Origin: RHKK01 sp964596245
GTDB lineage: Bacteria; Patescibacteriota; Patescibacteriia; 2-12-FULL-60-25
Assembly: GCA_964596245.1 (NCBI GenBank)
Contig: CAZQSK010000016.1
Span: forward strand, 1-10,696
Length of the DNA stretch: 10,696 nucleotides
Direction: 5' to 3'
Shown here piece after piece: positions 1 to 5,226 of the stretch (the first letter of the stretch is position 1; the number at the start of each line of letters is the position of its first letter). A model generated the notes under the pieces. That model was not told the DNA's origin. It did no database searches and saw only the letters and a program-made list of their open reading frames with translations. The position numbers were made by a program, and so were the translations under genes.

Positions 1-55
1 GCCTGGTATGAGATCTGAGGATTGATGTTTGAGGCGGCGAGGACGGGGGTGGGGG
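1..55. repeat. Left arm of a 55-bp inverted terminal repeat
   Basis: Bases 1-55 are the exact reverse complement of 10642-10696; base 56 is the first mismatch. The repeat is coding. It holds the end of the signal peptide and the first mature residues (PTPVLAASNINPQISYQ) of two outward-facing paralogs. Matching continues to the window edge, so the true repeat probably extends further outside. Confidence 0.95.
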
Positions 56-161
56 TTCCAAACGCGAGCGCCGCTTGAAGAATCGGGGCTAGGACTACGC
101 CAAAGAGCCCGAGCAAAGCTTGGGCTTTTCGTAGCAAAGGGCGGAAGGATCCGTGAGACAT
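1..161 (-). CDS. Secreted surface protein, 5' end only (paralog of the gene at the right end)
   Basis: This partial gene reads out of the left end of the window; 53 codons plus two bases are visible. The ATG at 161 starts a peptide with a basic N-region (MSHGSFRPLLRK), a hydrophobic core (ALLGLFGVVLAPILQAALAF) and a likely signal-peptidase site near TPVLA|ASN. The mature protein begins ASNINPQISYQ. From memory, this start is common in large Patescibacterial secreted proteins of the 'NPQISYQ(G/A)KLT' type; that assignment is not proven here. The gene at 10536-10696 has the same length to the window edge, a homologous but different signal peptide, and identical DNA over the last 55 bases. There is no strong Shine-Dalgarno; GGGG lies 14 bases upstream. 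A TATAAT sits 44 bases before the ATG. The function of the mature protein cannot be told. Confidence 0.72.
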   Translation of the reverse strand, partial: MSHGSFRPLLRKAQALLGLFGVVLAPILQAALAFGTPTPVLAASNINPQISYQ

Positions 162-205
162 GAAACAAACATGATCCCCAATAAACATATTGAAGATCTG
201 TATCT

Positions 206-211
206 ATTATA
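206..211 (-). promoter_or_regulatory. -10 element for the left secreted-protein gene
   Basis: On the minus strand this reads TATAAT, followed by AGAT. The identical ten bases TATAATAGAT occur at 10493-10502 before the right-end paralog. The ATG follows after 44 bases. No good -35 hexamer is found at 16-18 bp spacing, so the promoter rests on the -10 match and its conservation between the two paralogs. Confidence 0.5.
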
Positions 212-293
212 TTTAAGACATCGCTTTAAAAGGGTTTTGGCTAAGAATGAGCTTTTTTTATTCATGCGGAGTATTTTGCGGCTGAGCATGTAT

Positions 294-323
294 TGTGGAT
301 AACAAGTGGATGGATGTTGATAA
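294..323 (-). promoter_or_regulatory. Two DnaA-box-like sites, 21 bp apart
   Basis: The minus strand reads TTATCCACA at 302-294, a perfect match to the classical DnaA box, and TTATCAACA at 323-315, one mismatch. Start-to-start spacing is 21 bp, two helical turns, in the same orientation. They lie between the left secreted-protein gene and polA, so they could be part of an origin, a DnaA-controlled promoter, or chance. A third perfect box is at 10400-10408. Confidence 0.45.
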
Positions 324-371
324 CCCTTTTTCCCTATACGGAGCCAGCTCAAGTGTGAGAATATAGTCGCT

Positions 372-3041
372 ATGAAAAGGCTTTATATTCTTGATGCAAA
401 TGCTCTTTTGCATCGCACATGGCATGCCATTAGACCCCTCACAAATCCTGAAGGATTAGTGGTGAATTGCGTCTATGGAATGATGATGTCCGCCCTAAAG
501 CTTATTGATGAGCATCATCCGGATAGCTTTGTCGCGTGTTGGGATACCGAAGCCCCAACGTTCCGACACGAGGCCTATGTCGAATATAAGGCTAACCGTA
601 AGCAAAAAGAAGATGAGCTCTACGCTCAAATTCCGTGGATTAAGGAAGGTTTTGCCGCTCTAGGAATCGAGTCTTTGGAGCTAGATGGGTATGAAGCAGA
701 CGATTTGATCGGAACCTTAGCGGTTCGGGCTAAGAAAAAGGGGTGGGATGTGACCATTGTGACCGGAGATCGCGACGCTTTGCAGTTGATCGGTAAAGGT
801 ATTCGCGTTTTGGCGTTCAAGAAGGGTCTGAGCGAAACTAAAATATATGATGAGGCGGCAGTTCAGGAGGAGTACGGGTTGAGCGTCGAACAGTTCTTGG
901 AATACAAAGCGATGCGTGGTGACGCATCAGACAACATCCCTGGCATCAAAGGCATTGGAGAAAAAGGCGCGACCGATCTTCTTCAGACATACGGAACGAT
1001 CAAAGGAGTGATGAAAGCGGCGCACGACAAAAAATCTAAACTGTCAGATTCGATTCGAAAAAAACTTTTGGATGCGGAAAAAGAAATCCCATTGTTGATG
1101 AACTTGGTAACCATCGACACCGATGTTCCGATCAAGTGGATGCCGGAAGTTGAAACCTTCCCGAAAGACAAAGATGCGCTTTTGAGTTTTTTACATCGCA
1201 TGGGTTTTCGATCTTTGATCGGAAAAATTCCAGGCGCAGAGAAGGTTACAAAGGAGATGAAGATGAAGGAAGAAAAACCGGTCAATAAGATCTCCAAAAA
1301 GTCACTCCCAAAGCTCTCAGCAGGAGAAATTGAGGATGTGTTGGTGACGGATGAGAAAGGATTGCACGAAGCACTTGAAGCATTACGCTGTGGTTCCGAC
1401 ATTGTCGTGTTTTCACCGGCAGATGCTCAGCGCTCCCTTTTTGCCGACACGGGTGCCGGTGTCGTTTTAGCCTGTAAAGACAAGGGGTTTCATATCAGTG
1501 ATCACTTAATGGGTTCATCAATGCTCAAGGAATTCTTGTTGGACGAGGCATTATCTTTTGTGGCGCATGATGCCAAGTCTGAACTCAAGAAATTGGAGGC
1601 GTACGGACAAAAAGTCGGTCGTTGGTCATTCGATACAATGCTTGCCGGGTATCTTTTGGGGGCGGGTGATCGCAATCATGATTTGGATGCCATTTCCGCC
1701 AACTTATTGAACGTGCAAATCGAGCCAGATGCTCCCCCATTCCGTTCAGCAGAAATTATCTTGAAGCTTGTTCCCCTTCTTCGTGCGCGGATGATCGAAG
1801 AAAATCTTGAAACTGTCTTCAAGCGTTTTGAGTTGCCATTGATTCAGATCTTACGTGACATGGAACGCGAAGGAATTTTGATCGACAAAAAATATCTTGG
1901 CGATCTTTCAAAGCAGATGTCGAAGTTAAAAAAAGGATTGGAAGAAAAAATGTTGAAGACCGTTGGCCGTGAATTTAATCCGGCATCTCCGACGCAGCTC
2001 GCAGAAGTGTTGTTCACTCATCTCGCGCTTCCGATAAAGGGCATCAAGCGCGGGAAGACCGGATTCTCCACCGCGGCGCCCGAGCTTGAGAAGTTACGCG
2101 GGACACACCCCATCATTGAGATGATTGAGGACTACCGCGAGGTGAGTAAGCTCCTTTCGACCTATGTGGAGACTCTCCCCCTTCAAACCGACAACGAAGG
2201 CCGGGTTCATACCACGTATAACCAGGCGGTTGCTGCTACGGGTCGTCTCTCATCTACCGATCCCAACCTACAAAATATCCCCATCCGCACAGAATTGGGG
2301 CGCAAGATCCGTCACGCCTTCATTGCAAAGCCCGGATTTTTGCTTTTGTCTTGCGATTATTCCCAGATTGAGTTGCGTTTGGTGGCCATGCTTGCAAAAG
2401 ACAAAAACATGCTGAAAGCATTTAAGGATGGCTTGGATATTCACACGGCTACGGCAGCTGGTATTTGGGATATTAAGCCCGAAGACGTCACGAAGGATCA
2501 GCGCCGCATCGCAAAGGCCATTAACTTCGGTTTGATTTTTGGCCAAGGACCACAAGGTTTGGCTCAGGTTGCAGGAATTCCGTATGCAGAAGCCAAGGAA
2601 TTCATCGCCAAATACTTCCAAGTCTATAAAGGAGTGCGTGAATATATGGATCAGACCAAGGCACTCGCCCATTCGCTTGGATATGTGGAGACCTTCTTCG
2701 GTCGCAAGCGCTATCTCCCGGAGATCCATTCCCAGATGGCCCAGGTCCGAGCTCAGGCCGAGCGCATGGCGATCAACATGCCGGTGCAAGGAACGGACGC
2801 CGACCTGATGAAGCTCTCCATGATCGCGCTTGCAAGGGAGTTGCCTACAAAGTTTAAGGACACGCGCATGCTGTTACAGGTTCATGACGAATTACTTTTT
2901 GAAGTTCCGGAAAAAGATGTAAAGCGCGTTGCCGAGTTTGTAAAAAATATTATGGAGCATGTTGAAAAGCTCGATGTGCCAATTGTGGTTGAAGCAAAAG
3001 CCGGAACAAATTGGGATGAGATGGAAAAGGTGTTAGCGTAA
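372..3041 (+). CDS. polA: DNA polymerase I
   Basis: Family A polymerase of 889 residues, for Okazaki fragment maturation and repair synthesis. The N-terminal 5' nuclease (about 1-290) keeps its metal ligands: D8, D58, YEADD (107-111), TGDRD (131-135) and GDASDN (183-188) followed by the helix-hairpin-helix GIKGIGEKGA. The central 3'-5' exonuclease fold (about 320-490) is degenerate. The Asp-x-Glu of Exo I is absent (VVFSPADA, about 345-352), while HDAKSEL (D400) and FDTMLAGYLL (D421) remain, so proofreading is probably lost, as in Taq and Bacillus enzymes. The polymerase domain is intact: CDYSQIEL (D662, E667), RRIAKAINFG (711-720) and VHDE (D839, E840). Position 723, a tyrosine in most relatives (Klenow Y766), is phenylalanine. 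There is no clear Shine-Dalgarno before the ATG and no convincing promoter in 162-371. holA follows after 4 bp. Confidence 0.97.
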   Translation: MKRLYILDANALLHRTWHAIRPLTNPEGLVVNCVYGMMMSALKLIDEHHPDSFVACWDTEAPTFRHEAYVEYKANRKQKEDELYAQIPWIKEGFAALGIESLELDGYEADDLIGTLAVRAKKKGWDVTIVTGDRDALQLIGKGIRVLAFKKGLSETKIYDEAAVQEEYGLSVEQFLEYKAMRGDASDNIPGIKGIGEKGATDLLQTYGTIKGVMKAAHDKKSKLSDSIRKKLLDAEKEIPLLMNLVTIDTDVPIKWMPEVETFPKDKDALLSFLHRMGFRSLIGKIPGAEKVTKEMKMKEEKPVNKISKKSLPKLSAGEIEDVLVTDEKGLHEALEALRCGSDIVVFSPADAQRSLFADTGAGVVLACKDKGFHISDHLMGSSMLKEFLLDEALSFVAHDAKSELKKLEAYGQKVGRWSFDTMLAGYLLGAGDRNHDLDAISANLLNVQIEPDAPPFRSAEIILKLVPLLRARMIEENLETVFKRFELPLIQILRDMEREGILIDKKYLGDLSKQMSKLKKGLEEKMLKTVGREFNPASPTQLAEVLFTHLALPIKGIKRGKTGFSTAAPELEKLRGTHPIIEMIEDYREVSKLLSTYVETLPLQTDNEGRVHTTYNQAVAATGRLSSTDPNLQNIPIRTELGRKIRHAFIAKPGFLLLSCDYSQIELRLVAMLAKDKNMLKAFKDGLDIHTATAAGIWDIKPEDVTKDQRRIAKAINFGLIFGQGPQGLAQVAGIPYAEAKEFIAKYFQVYKGVREYMDQTKALAHSLGYVETFFGRKRYLPEIHSQMAQVRAQAERMAINMPVQGTDADLMKLSMIALARELPTKFKDTRMLLQVHDELLFEVPEKDVKRVAEFVKNIMEHVEKLDVPIVVEAKAGTNWDEMEKVLA

Positions 3042-3045
3042 TCAC

Positions 3046-3885
3046 ATGTTGATTTTGTGTTGTGGTCCGGACTCGTATCGCGCCGTCGCACGTGCGCAGG
3101 ATTTGGAGTCGGCCTTTCGTCAGAAACACGACCCGAGTGGCACAAGTGTCGAGCGCTTTGAGAGCGGAAAAGGTGCAGTCGAAGAAGTGATTGAACGCAG
3201 CCTCACCGTAAGCCTATTTTCGCCCATGAGATTTCTCCGCGCAGACGGTTTGATACAGCATTGTCCGAAGACGAAAACGAAAGCTCTCGCAAACGCGCTG
3301 TCAAAGGACCCAGAAAGAGTCATTGTTGTATCCATTGAACAGGAAAAGCCTACGGCTATTGATCTAAAGCCATTCGCCGACGTTCCTAAGCTGATTGTCA
3401 ACGACTATCCCCTGCTCAGCCAGAAGGAATTTCGTGCCTGGGTTTTACAGACTGGTTTAGCGATGGGTGTGAGTGATGAGAAGACGCTCGAAAAATTGGC
3501 CGATGCCTGCCAAAGCGATGCTTGGTTGGCATCGCAGGAGCTCACAAAGATGGCTGCCGGAGGCACGTCGGAAATTATTCGTGCAGAAGAGATAGATGCC
3601 TATGCAGCGAGCGATGCGTTTCTTCGTCGCGATGGTCGTCGCTATGATGTTTTGAAAAACAAAGATGCAGTGAGCAGTTTCATGTATCCCCTATCGCAAC
3701 AAAATATTTCTGCGTTACGGGTACGCGATCGAGACACCGCAAATCTTTCACCGTTCGTGGTTAATAAAATACAACGCATGAATATTTCTGAAACAGAAAA
3801 TCTTATGTCGCATGTGTTAATGATTCAGTATTTACAGCGACTCGGTTTCGCGGATGATCAAGAGGCATTGTCACTTCTCCCATAA
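3046..3885 (+). CDS. holA: DNA polymerase III delta subunit (clamp loader)
   Basis: A 279-residue protein, shorter than the usual 330-345. Delta is the clamp-opening subunit of the clamp loader. The sequence fits a diverged HolA: a short beta start (LILCCGPDSYRA) where other deltas have 'YLLyGeD', then SLFSPMRFLRADGLI (56-70). Next are VIVVSIEQEKPTAIDLKPF (92-110), ASQELTKMAAGG (162-173, the 'NELEKL' position) and a helical C-terminal collar. No Walker A motif is seen, as expected for delta. Context supports the call: it follows polA by 4 bp and is convergent with rpsT, a neighbour of holA in many bacteria. No Shine-Dalgarno is present, so translation is probably coupled to polA. Similarity to known deltas is weak, hence moderate confidence. 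Confidence 0.78.
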   Translation: MLILCCGPDSYRAVARAQDLESAFRQKHDPSGTSVERFESGKGAVEEVIERSLTVSLFSPMRFLRADGLIQHCPKTKTKALANALSKDPERVIVVSIEQEKPTAIDLKPFADVPKLIVNDYPLLSQKEFRAWVLQTGLAMGVSDEKTLEKLADACQSDAWLASQELTKMAAGGTSEIIRAEEIDAYAASDAFLRRDGRRYDVLKNKDAVSSFMYPLSQQNISALRVRDRDTANLSPFVVNKIQRMNISETENLMSHVLMIQYLQRLGFADDQEALSLLP

Positions 3886-3922
3886 AACAAAACTCCCCCG
3901 CTTACGCGAGGGAGTTTTGTTT
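3885..3922. terminator. Bidirectional terminator between holA and rpsT
   Basis: A 17-base stem (3885-3901 with 3906-3922, one C-A mismatch) closes a TTAC loop. The arms start and end in A- and T-rich tracts, so the hairpin can stop transcripts from both the plus-strand polA-holA unit and the minus-strand rpsT. It begins at the last base of the holA stop codon and lies 4 bases beyond the rpsT stop. Confidence 0.9.
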
Positions 3923-3926
3923 GTTC

Positions 3927-4190
3927 TTATTTTTTGGTCGAAGTCGCCTTCATGGCTTGAGCCTTGATGCGACGCGCCTTGTTCATGTGAATGACATTGC
4001 GCTTGGCGGCCTTGTCGGCAGCTTGCTGCAACTTGGACACAAGAGCTTCGGCTTCGGACTTCTTTCCGTCCTTCACCAACTCCTTAAGCTGCTTAATAAG
4101 CGACTTTACGTTGGTCTTTTCGCGCAAATTACGCGCAGCGCGGCGCTTGTTCTTTCGCAAATCCTTGATTGCTGCGTGCTTGTTTGGCAT
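3927..4190 (-). CDS. rpsT: Small ribosomal subunit protein bS20
   Basis: An 87-residue, very basic protein of the normal bS20 length; bS20 binds 16S rRNA during 30S assembly. Hallmarks are the start MPNKHAAIKDLRKNKRRAARN, a central helix (NVKSLIKQLKELVKDGKKSEAEALVSKLQQAADKAA read in parts) and the conserved end of the core, NVIHMNKARRIKAQ (residues 65-78), matching the family 'IHkNkAaRkKSrL' region. It is convergent with holA. The ATG is preceded by GCCCCGACCT, with no Shine-Dalgarno. A minus-strand promoter lies at 4203-4231. Confidence 0.95.
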   Translation of the reverse strand: MPNKHAAIKDLRKNKRRAARNLREKTNVKSLIKQLKELVKDGKKSEAEALVSKLQQAADKAAKRNVIHMNKARRIKAQAMKATSTKK

Positions 4191-4202
4191 AGGTCGGGGC
4201 TA

Positions 4203-4231
4203 AGACTAAAGTTTTTCTTAGATATTGTCAA
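4203..4231 (-). promoter_or_regulatory. Promoter for rpsT
   Basis: On the minus strand a perfect TTGACA (4231-4226) is followed after 17 bp by TAGTCT (4208-4203), or after 15 bp by TTTAGT (4210-4205). The -35 is ideal and the -10 is weak. It is divergent from the tRNA promoter starting at 4250. Confidence 0.55.
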
Positions 4232-4249
4232 ATCCTAGCACCATTTTGA

Positions 4250-4278
4250 TTGACACTCCGAGTGTTTAAAAATATACT
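4250..4278 (+). promoter_or_regulatory. Strong sigma-70-type promoter for the tRNA pair
   Basis: TTGACA (4250-4255), an exact 17-bp spacer, then TATACT (4273-4278). Transcription should begin near 4285, leaving a leader of about 90 bases before tRNA-Arg at 4377. It is back-to-back with the rpsT promoter, so translation-related genes share one control region. Confidence 0.8.
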
Positions 4279-4302
4279 CATTTCTGCGATTTTTTAGCGC
4301 TT

Positions 4303-4350
4303 ATGTATCCTACGGTTTGCAGGAGGTCGGTTAGGACGATTTCACAATAA
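4303..4350 (+). other. Possible 15-codon leader ORF with tandem AGG codons
   Basis: Within the tRNA leader, ATG at 4303 opens a 15-codon frame (MYPTVCRRSVRTISQ, TAA at 4348-4350). It contains AGG AGG (4321-4326) and AGG (4333-4335), codons read by the tRNA-Arg(CCU) encoded just downstream. No Shine-Dalgarno precedes it. The frame may be accidental; it is listed because of the codon match and the hairpin overlapping its end. Confidence 0.15.
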
Positions 4351-4359
4351 ACGTGAAAT
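4339..4359. repeat. Inverted repeat in the tRNA leader
   Basis: ATTTCAC (4339-4345) and GTGAAAT (4353-4359) are perfectly complementary around a 7-base AATAAAC loop. A T-rich tract (TATTTT) follows, but not a clean T-run. The arms contain TTTCAC and GTGAAA, the half-sites of the downstream parS elements, here spread by 7 bp. It could be a weak attenuator, a broken parS, or chance. Confidence 0.4.
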
Positions 4360-4376
4360 TATTTTACGACACTTCT

Positions 4377-4451
4377 GCTTCCATAGTTCAACGGATAGAA
4401 CGAGGGACTCCTAAGCCCTAGATCGTGGTTCAATTCCACGTGGAGGCACCA
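4377..4451 (+). tRNA. tRNA-Arg (anticodon CCU, reads AGG)
   Basis: A complete cloverleaf with an encoded CCA end (4449-4451). The acceptor GCTTCCA pairs with TGGAGGC (one T-G wobble). The D-stem is GTTC/GAAC, the anticodon loop CTCCTAA gives CCU, and the T-arm is CGTGG TTCAATT CCACG. The innermost anticodon-stem pair is an A-G mismatch (AGGGA against GCCCT), which is atypical. It is probably cotranscribed with tRNA-Ala, one base downstream. Confidence 0.93.
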
Positions 4452-4452
4452 T

Positions 4453-4528
4453 GGGCTAATAGCTCAGTTGGTAGAGCGCTGCATTCGCATTGCAGAGGTC
4501 TGGGGTTCGACTCCCCATTAGTCCACCA
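4453..4528 (+). tRNA. tRNA-Ala (anticodon CGC, reads GCG)
   Basis: A complete cloverleaf with encoded CCA. The acceptor GGGCTAA pairs with TTAGTCC and contains G3:U70, the classical alanine identity pair; the discriminator is A. D-stem GCTC/GAGC, anticodon stem CTGCA/TGCAG around TTCGCAT (anticodon CGC), T-arm TGGGG TTCGACT CCCCA. A terminator follows 6 bases later. Confidence 0.96.
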
Positions 4529-4534
4529 TCATAT

Positions 4535-4554
4535 AACCCGCTTCGGCGGGTTTT
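4535..4554 (+). terminator. Intrinsic terminator of the tRNA transcript
   Basis: AACCCGC (4535-4541), loop TTCG, GCGGGTT (4546-4552): a perfect 7-bp stem with a stable UUCG tetraloop, ending in TTTT (4551-4554). The first parS site starts two bases later, so transcription stops before the centromere-like region. Confidence 0.88.
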
Positions 4555-4555
4555 A

Positions 4556-4571
4556 TGTTTCACGTGAAACA
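4556..4571. promoter_or_regulatory. parS site 1 (exact)
   Basis: TGTTTCACGTGAAACA, a perfect 16-bp palindrome identical to the chromosomal parS consensus, immediately after the tRNA terminator. Confidence 0.9.
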
Positions 4572-4582
4572 ATATAGAAAAG

Positions 4583-4598
4583 CATTTCAAATGAAACT
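4583..4598. promoter_or_regulatory. Degenerate parS-like dyad
   Basis: CATTTCAAATGAAACT matches 11 of 16 parS bases and keeps the TTTCA/TGAAA dyad, but the central CG step is replaced by AA. It is 12 bp after parS site 1. It may be a decayed copy or a weak site. Confidence 0.35.
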
Positions 4599-4648
4599 AA
4601 TAATGTTGATTAGTCTTTCTGCGCTTCTTGAGCCGCTGTCTTCAAATA

Positions 4649-4664
4649 TGTTTCACGTGAAACA
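4649..4664. promoter_or_regulatory. parS site 2 (exact)
   Basis: TGTTTCACGTGAAACA, identical to site 1, with start-to-start distance 93 bp. Confidence 0.9.
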
Positions 4665-4781
4665 TTCTGTATATGTTCACGTCATTGCATGTGTGGTCTA
4701 GCTTAGCGTAGTAACTCCATAGATGAGATTGCTTCCTCGTTGTCGCTCTTATCAATGGCATATTAGTAATTACCAGCTGAT

Positions 4782-4797
4782 TGTTTCATGTGAAACA
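4782..4797. promoter_or_regulatory. parS site 3 (CATGTG variant)
   Basis: TGTTTCATGTGAAACA, one transition from the consensus in the central hexamer, the same change as at 4988 and 5129. Confidence 0.85.
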
Positions 4798-4865
4798 TAT
4801 ATATAAGGATAAGACATCAACCTTATTACGGAATTGTTCGTTAGTAACTGATTTTGGCTGGCATG

Positions 4866-4881
4866 TGTTTCACGTGAAACA
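4866..4881. promoter_or_regulatory. parS site 4 (exact)
   Basis: TGTTTCACGTGAAACA, identical to sites 1 and 2. Confidence 0.9.
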
Positions 4882-4987
4882 AACATCGGTGTTTTTTTAT
4901 TTCACCGCTTGCGGTTCCAGGTTACTTGTCTTGTAGCATCTAGACTGACCGAACATAGATTTTAAAACTAGATATTTTATTCAATGG

Positions 4988-5003
4988 TGTTTCATGTGAA
5001 ACA
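4988..5003. promoter_or_regulatory. parS site 5 (CATGTG variant)
   Basis: TGTTTCATGTGAAACA, the same single-base variant and orientation as site 3. Confidence 0.85.
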
Positions 5004-5052
5004 TCATTTGTTCTATCTGCCAAATGGACAAAGGCTACATCATCAAATGTGG

Positions 5053-5068
5053 TATTTAATATGAAACA
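5053..5068. promoter_or_regulatory. Degenerate parS-like site
   Basis: TATTTAATATGAAACA matches 13 of 16 parS bases. The right half TGAAACA is intact and the left half is eroded. It lies between two strong variant sites. Confidence 0.45.
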
Positions 5069-5128
5069 ATAAGACGGTAAGTAATTGTTCTATCAGCTTA
5101 TACAAAGTTCTATTAAAATGAGTAATTA

Positions 5129-5144
5129 TGTTTCATGTGAAACA
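5129..5144. promoter_or_regulatory. parS site 6 (CATGTG variant)
   Basis: TGTTTCATGTGAAACA, the last strong site, 38 bp before the -35 of the surface-operon promoter. Confidence 0.85.
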
Positions 5145-5181
5145 GTAATACAATTATTTTAAGACGCATAAGAGCATATTT

Positions 5182-5210
5182 TTGATATATTGGCCTAAAA
5201 ATGCTAAAAT
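5182..5210 (+). promoter_or_regulatory. Extended -10 promoter of the surface operon
   Basis: TTGATA (5182-5187), a 17-bp spacer, then TAAAAT (5205-5210) preceded by TGC, an extended -10. Transcription should start near 5217, about 10 bases before the ATG at 5227, so the message is nearly leaderless. The TTG of the -35 is in frame with the gene and could be miscalled as its start. Confidence 0.72.
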
Positions 5211-5226
5211 GTTATTAACAATTGAT

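Larger units (their letters stand above)
4556..5144. other. parS-like centromere cluster (gene-free region 4529-5226)
   Basis: This AT-rich stretch of about 700 bp has no credible gene. It contains six 16-bp palindromes: three exact TGTTTCACGTGAAACA (4556, 4649, 4866) and three TGTTTCATGTGAAACA (4782, 4988, 5129), all three variants changed at the same base in the same orientation. Two degenerate copies lie at 4583-4598 and 5053-5068. The motif matches the chromosomal parS consensus bound by ParB/Spo0J, the loading site for ParABS segregation and SMC. Spacing between strong sites is irregular (93, 133, 84, 122, 141 bp), unlike CRISPR. No parA or parB is in the window, so function rests on the motif alone. 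Confidence 0.88.

Noticed and set aside
95..352. 85-codon minus-strand frame across the left intergenic region
   Set aside because: It is in a different frame from the signal-peptide gene ending at 161 and crosses the DnaA-like boxes and promoter; composition is not protein-like.
2268..2789. Long antisense frame within polA (and other antisense frames in polA, holA and the surface genes)
   Set aside because: Each is opposite a clearly conserved coding region, has no recognisable motif and no start context; they are shadows of the real genes.
3921..4238. Plus-strand frame opposite rpsT
   Set aside because: It is the complement of bS20 and runs through the terminator and the rpsT promoter.
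4671..4686. GTTCACGTCA as another parS
   Set aside because: Only the central CACGT matches; both flanks differ from the consensus.
4881..4898. Terminator-like AAACA-TCGG-TGTTT plus T-run within the parS region
   Set aside because: Only a 5-bp A/T-rich stem overlapping a parS site; too weak and no transcript is expected there.
4904..4915. ACCGC-TT-GCGGT palindrome
   Set aside because: A two-base loop makes a poor hairpin and it matches no known site; likely chance.
4556..5144. CRISPR array
   Set aside because: The repeats are 16-bp perfect palindromes with irregular 68-125 bp gaps and no cas genes; they match parS.
5182..5226. TTG or ATG (5209) starts for the first surface gene
   Set aside because: They lie in the -35/-10 region; ATG 5227 gives a clean signal peptide.
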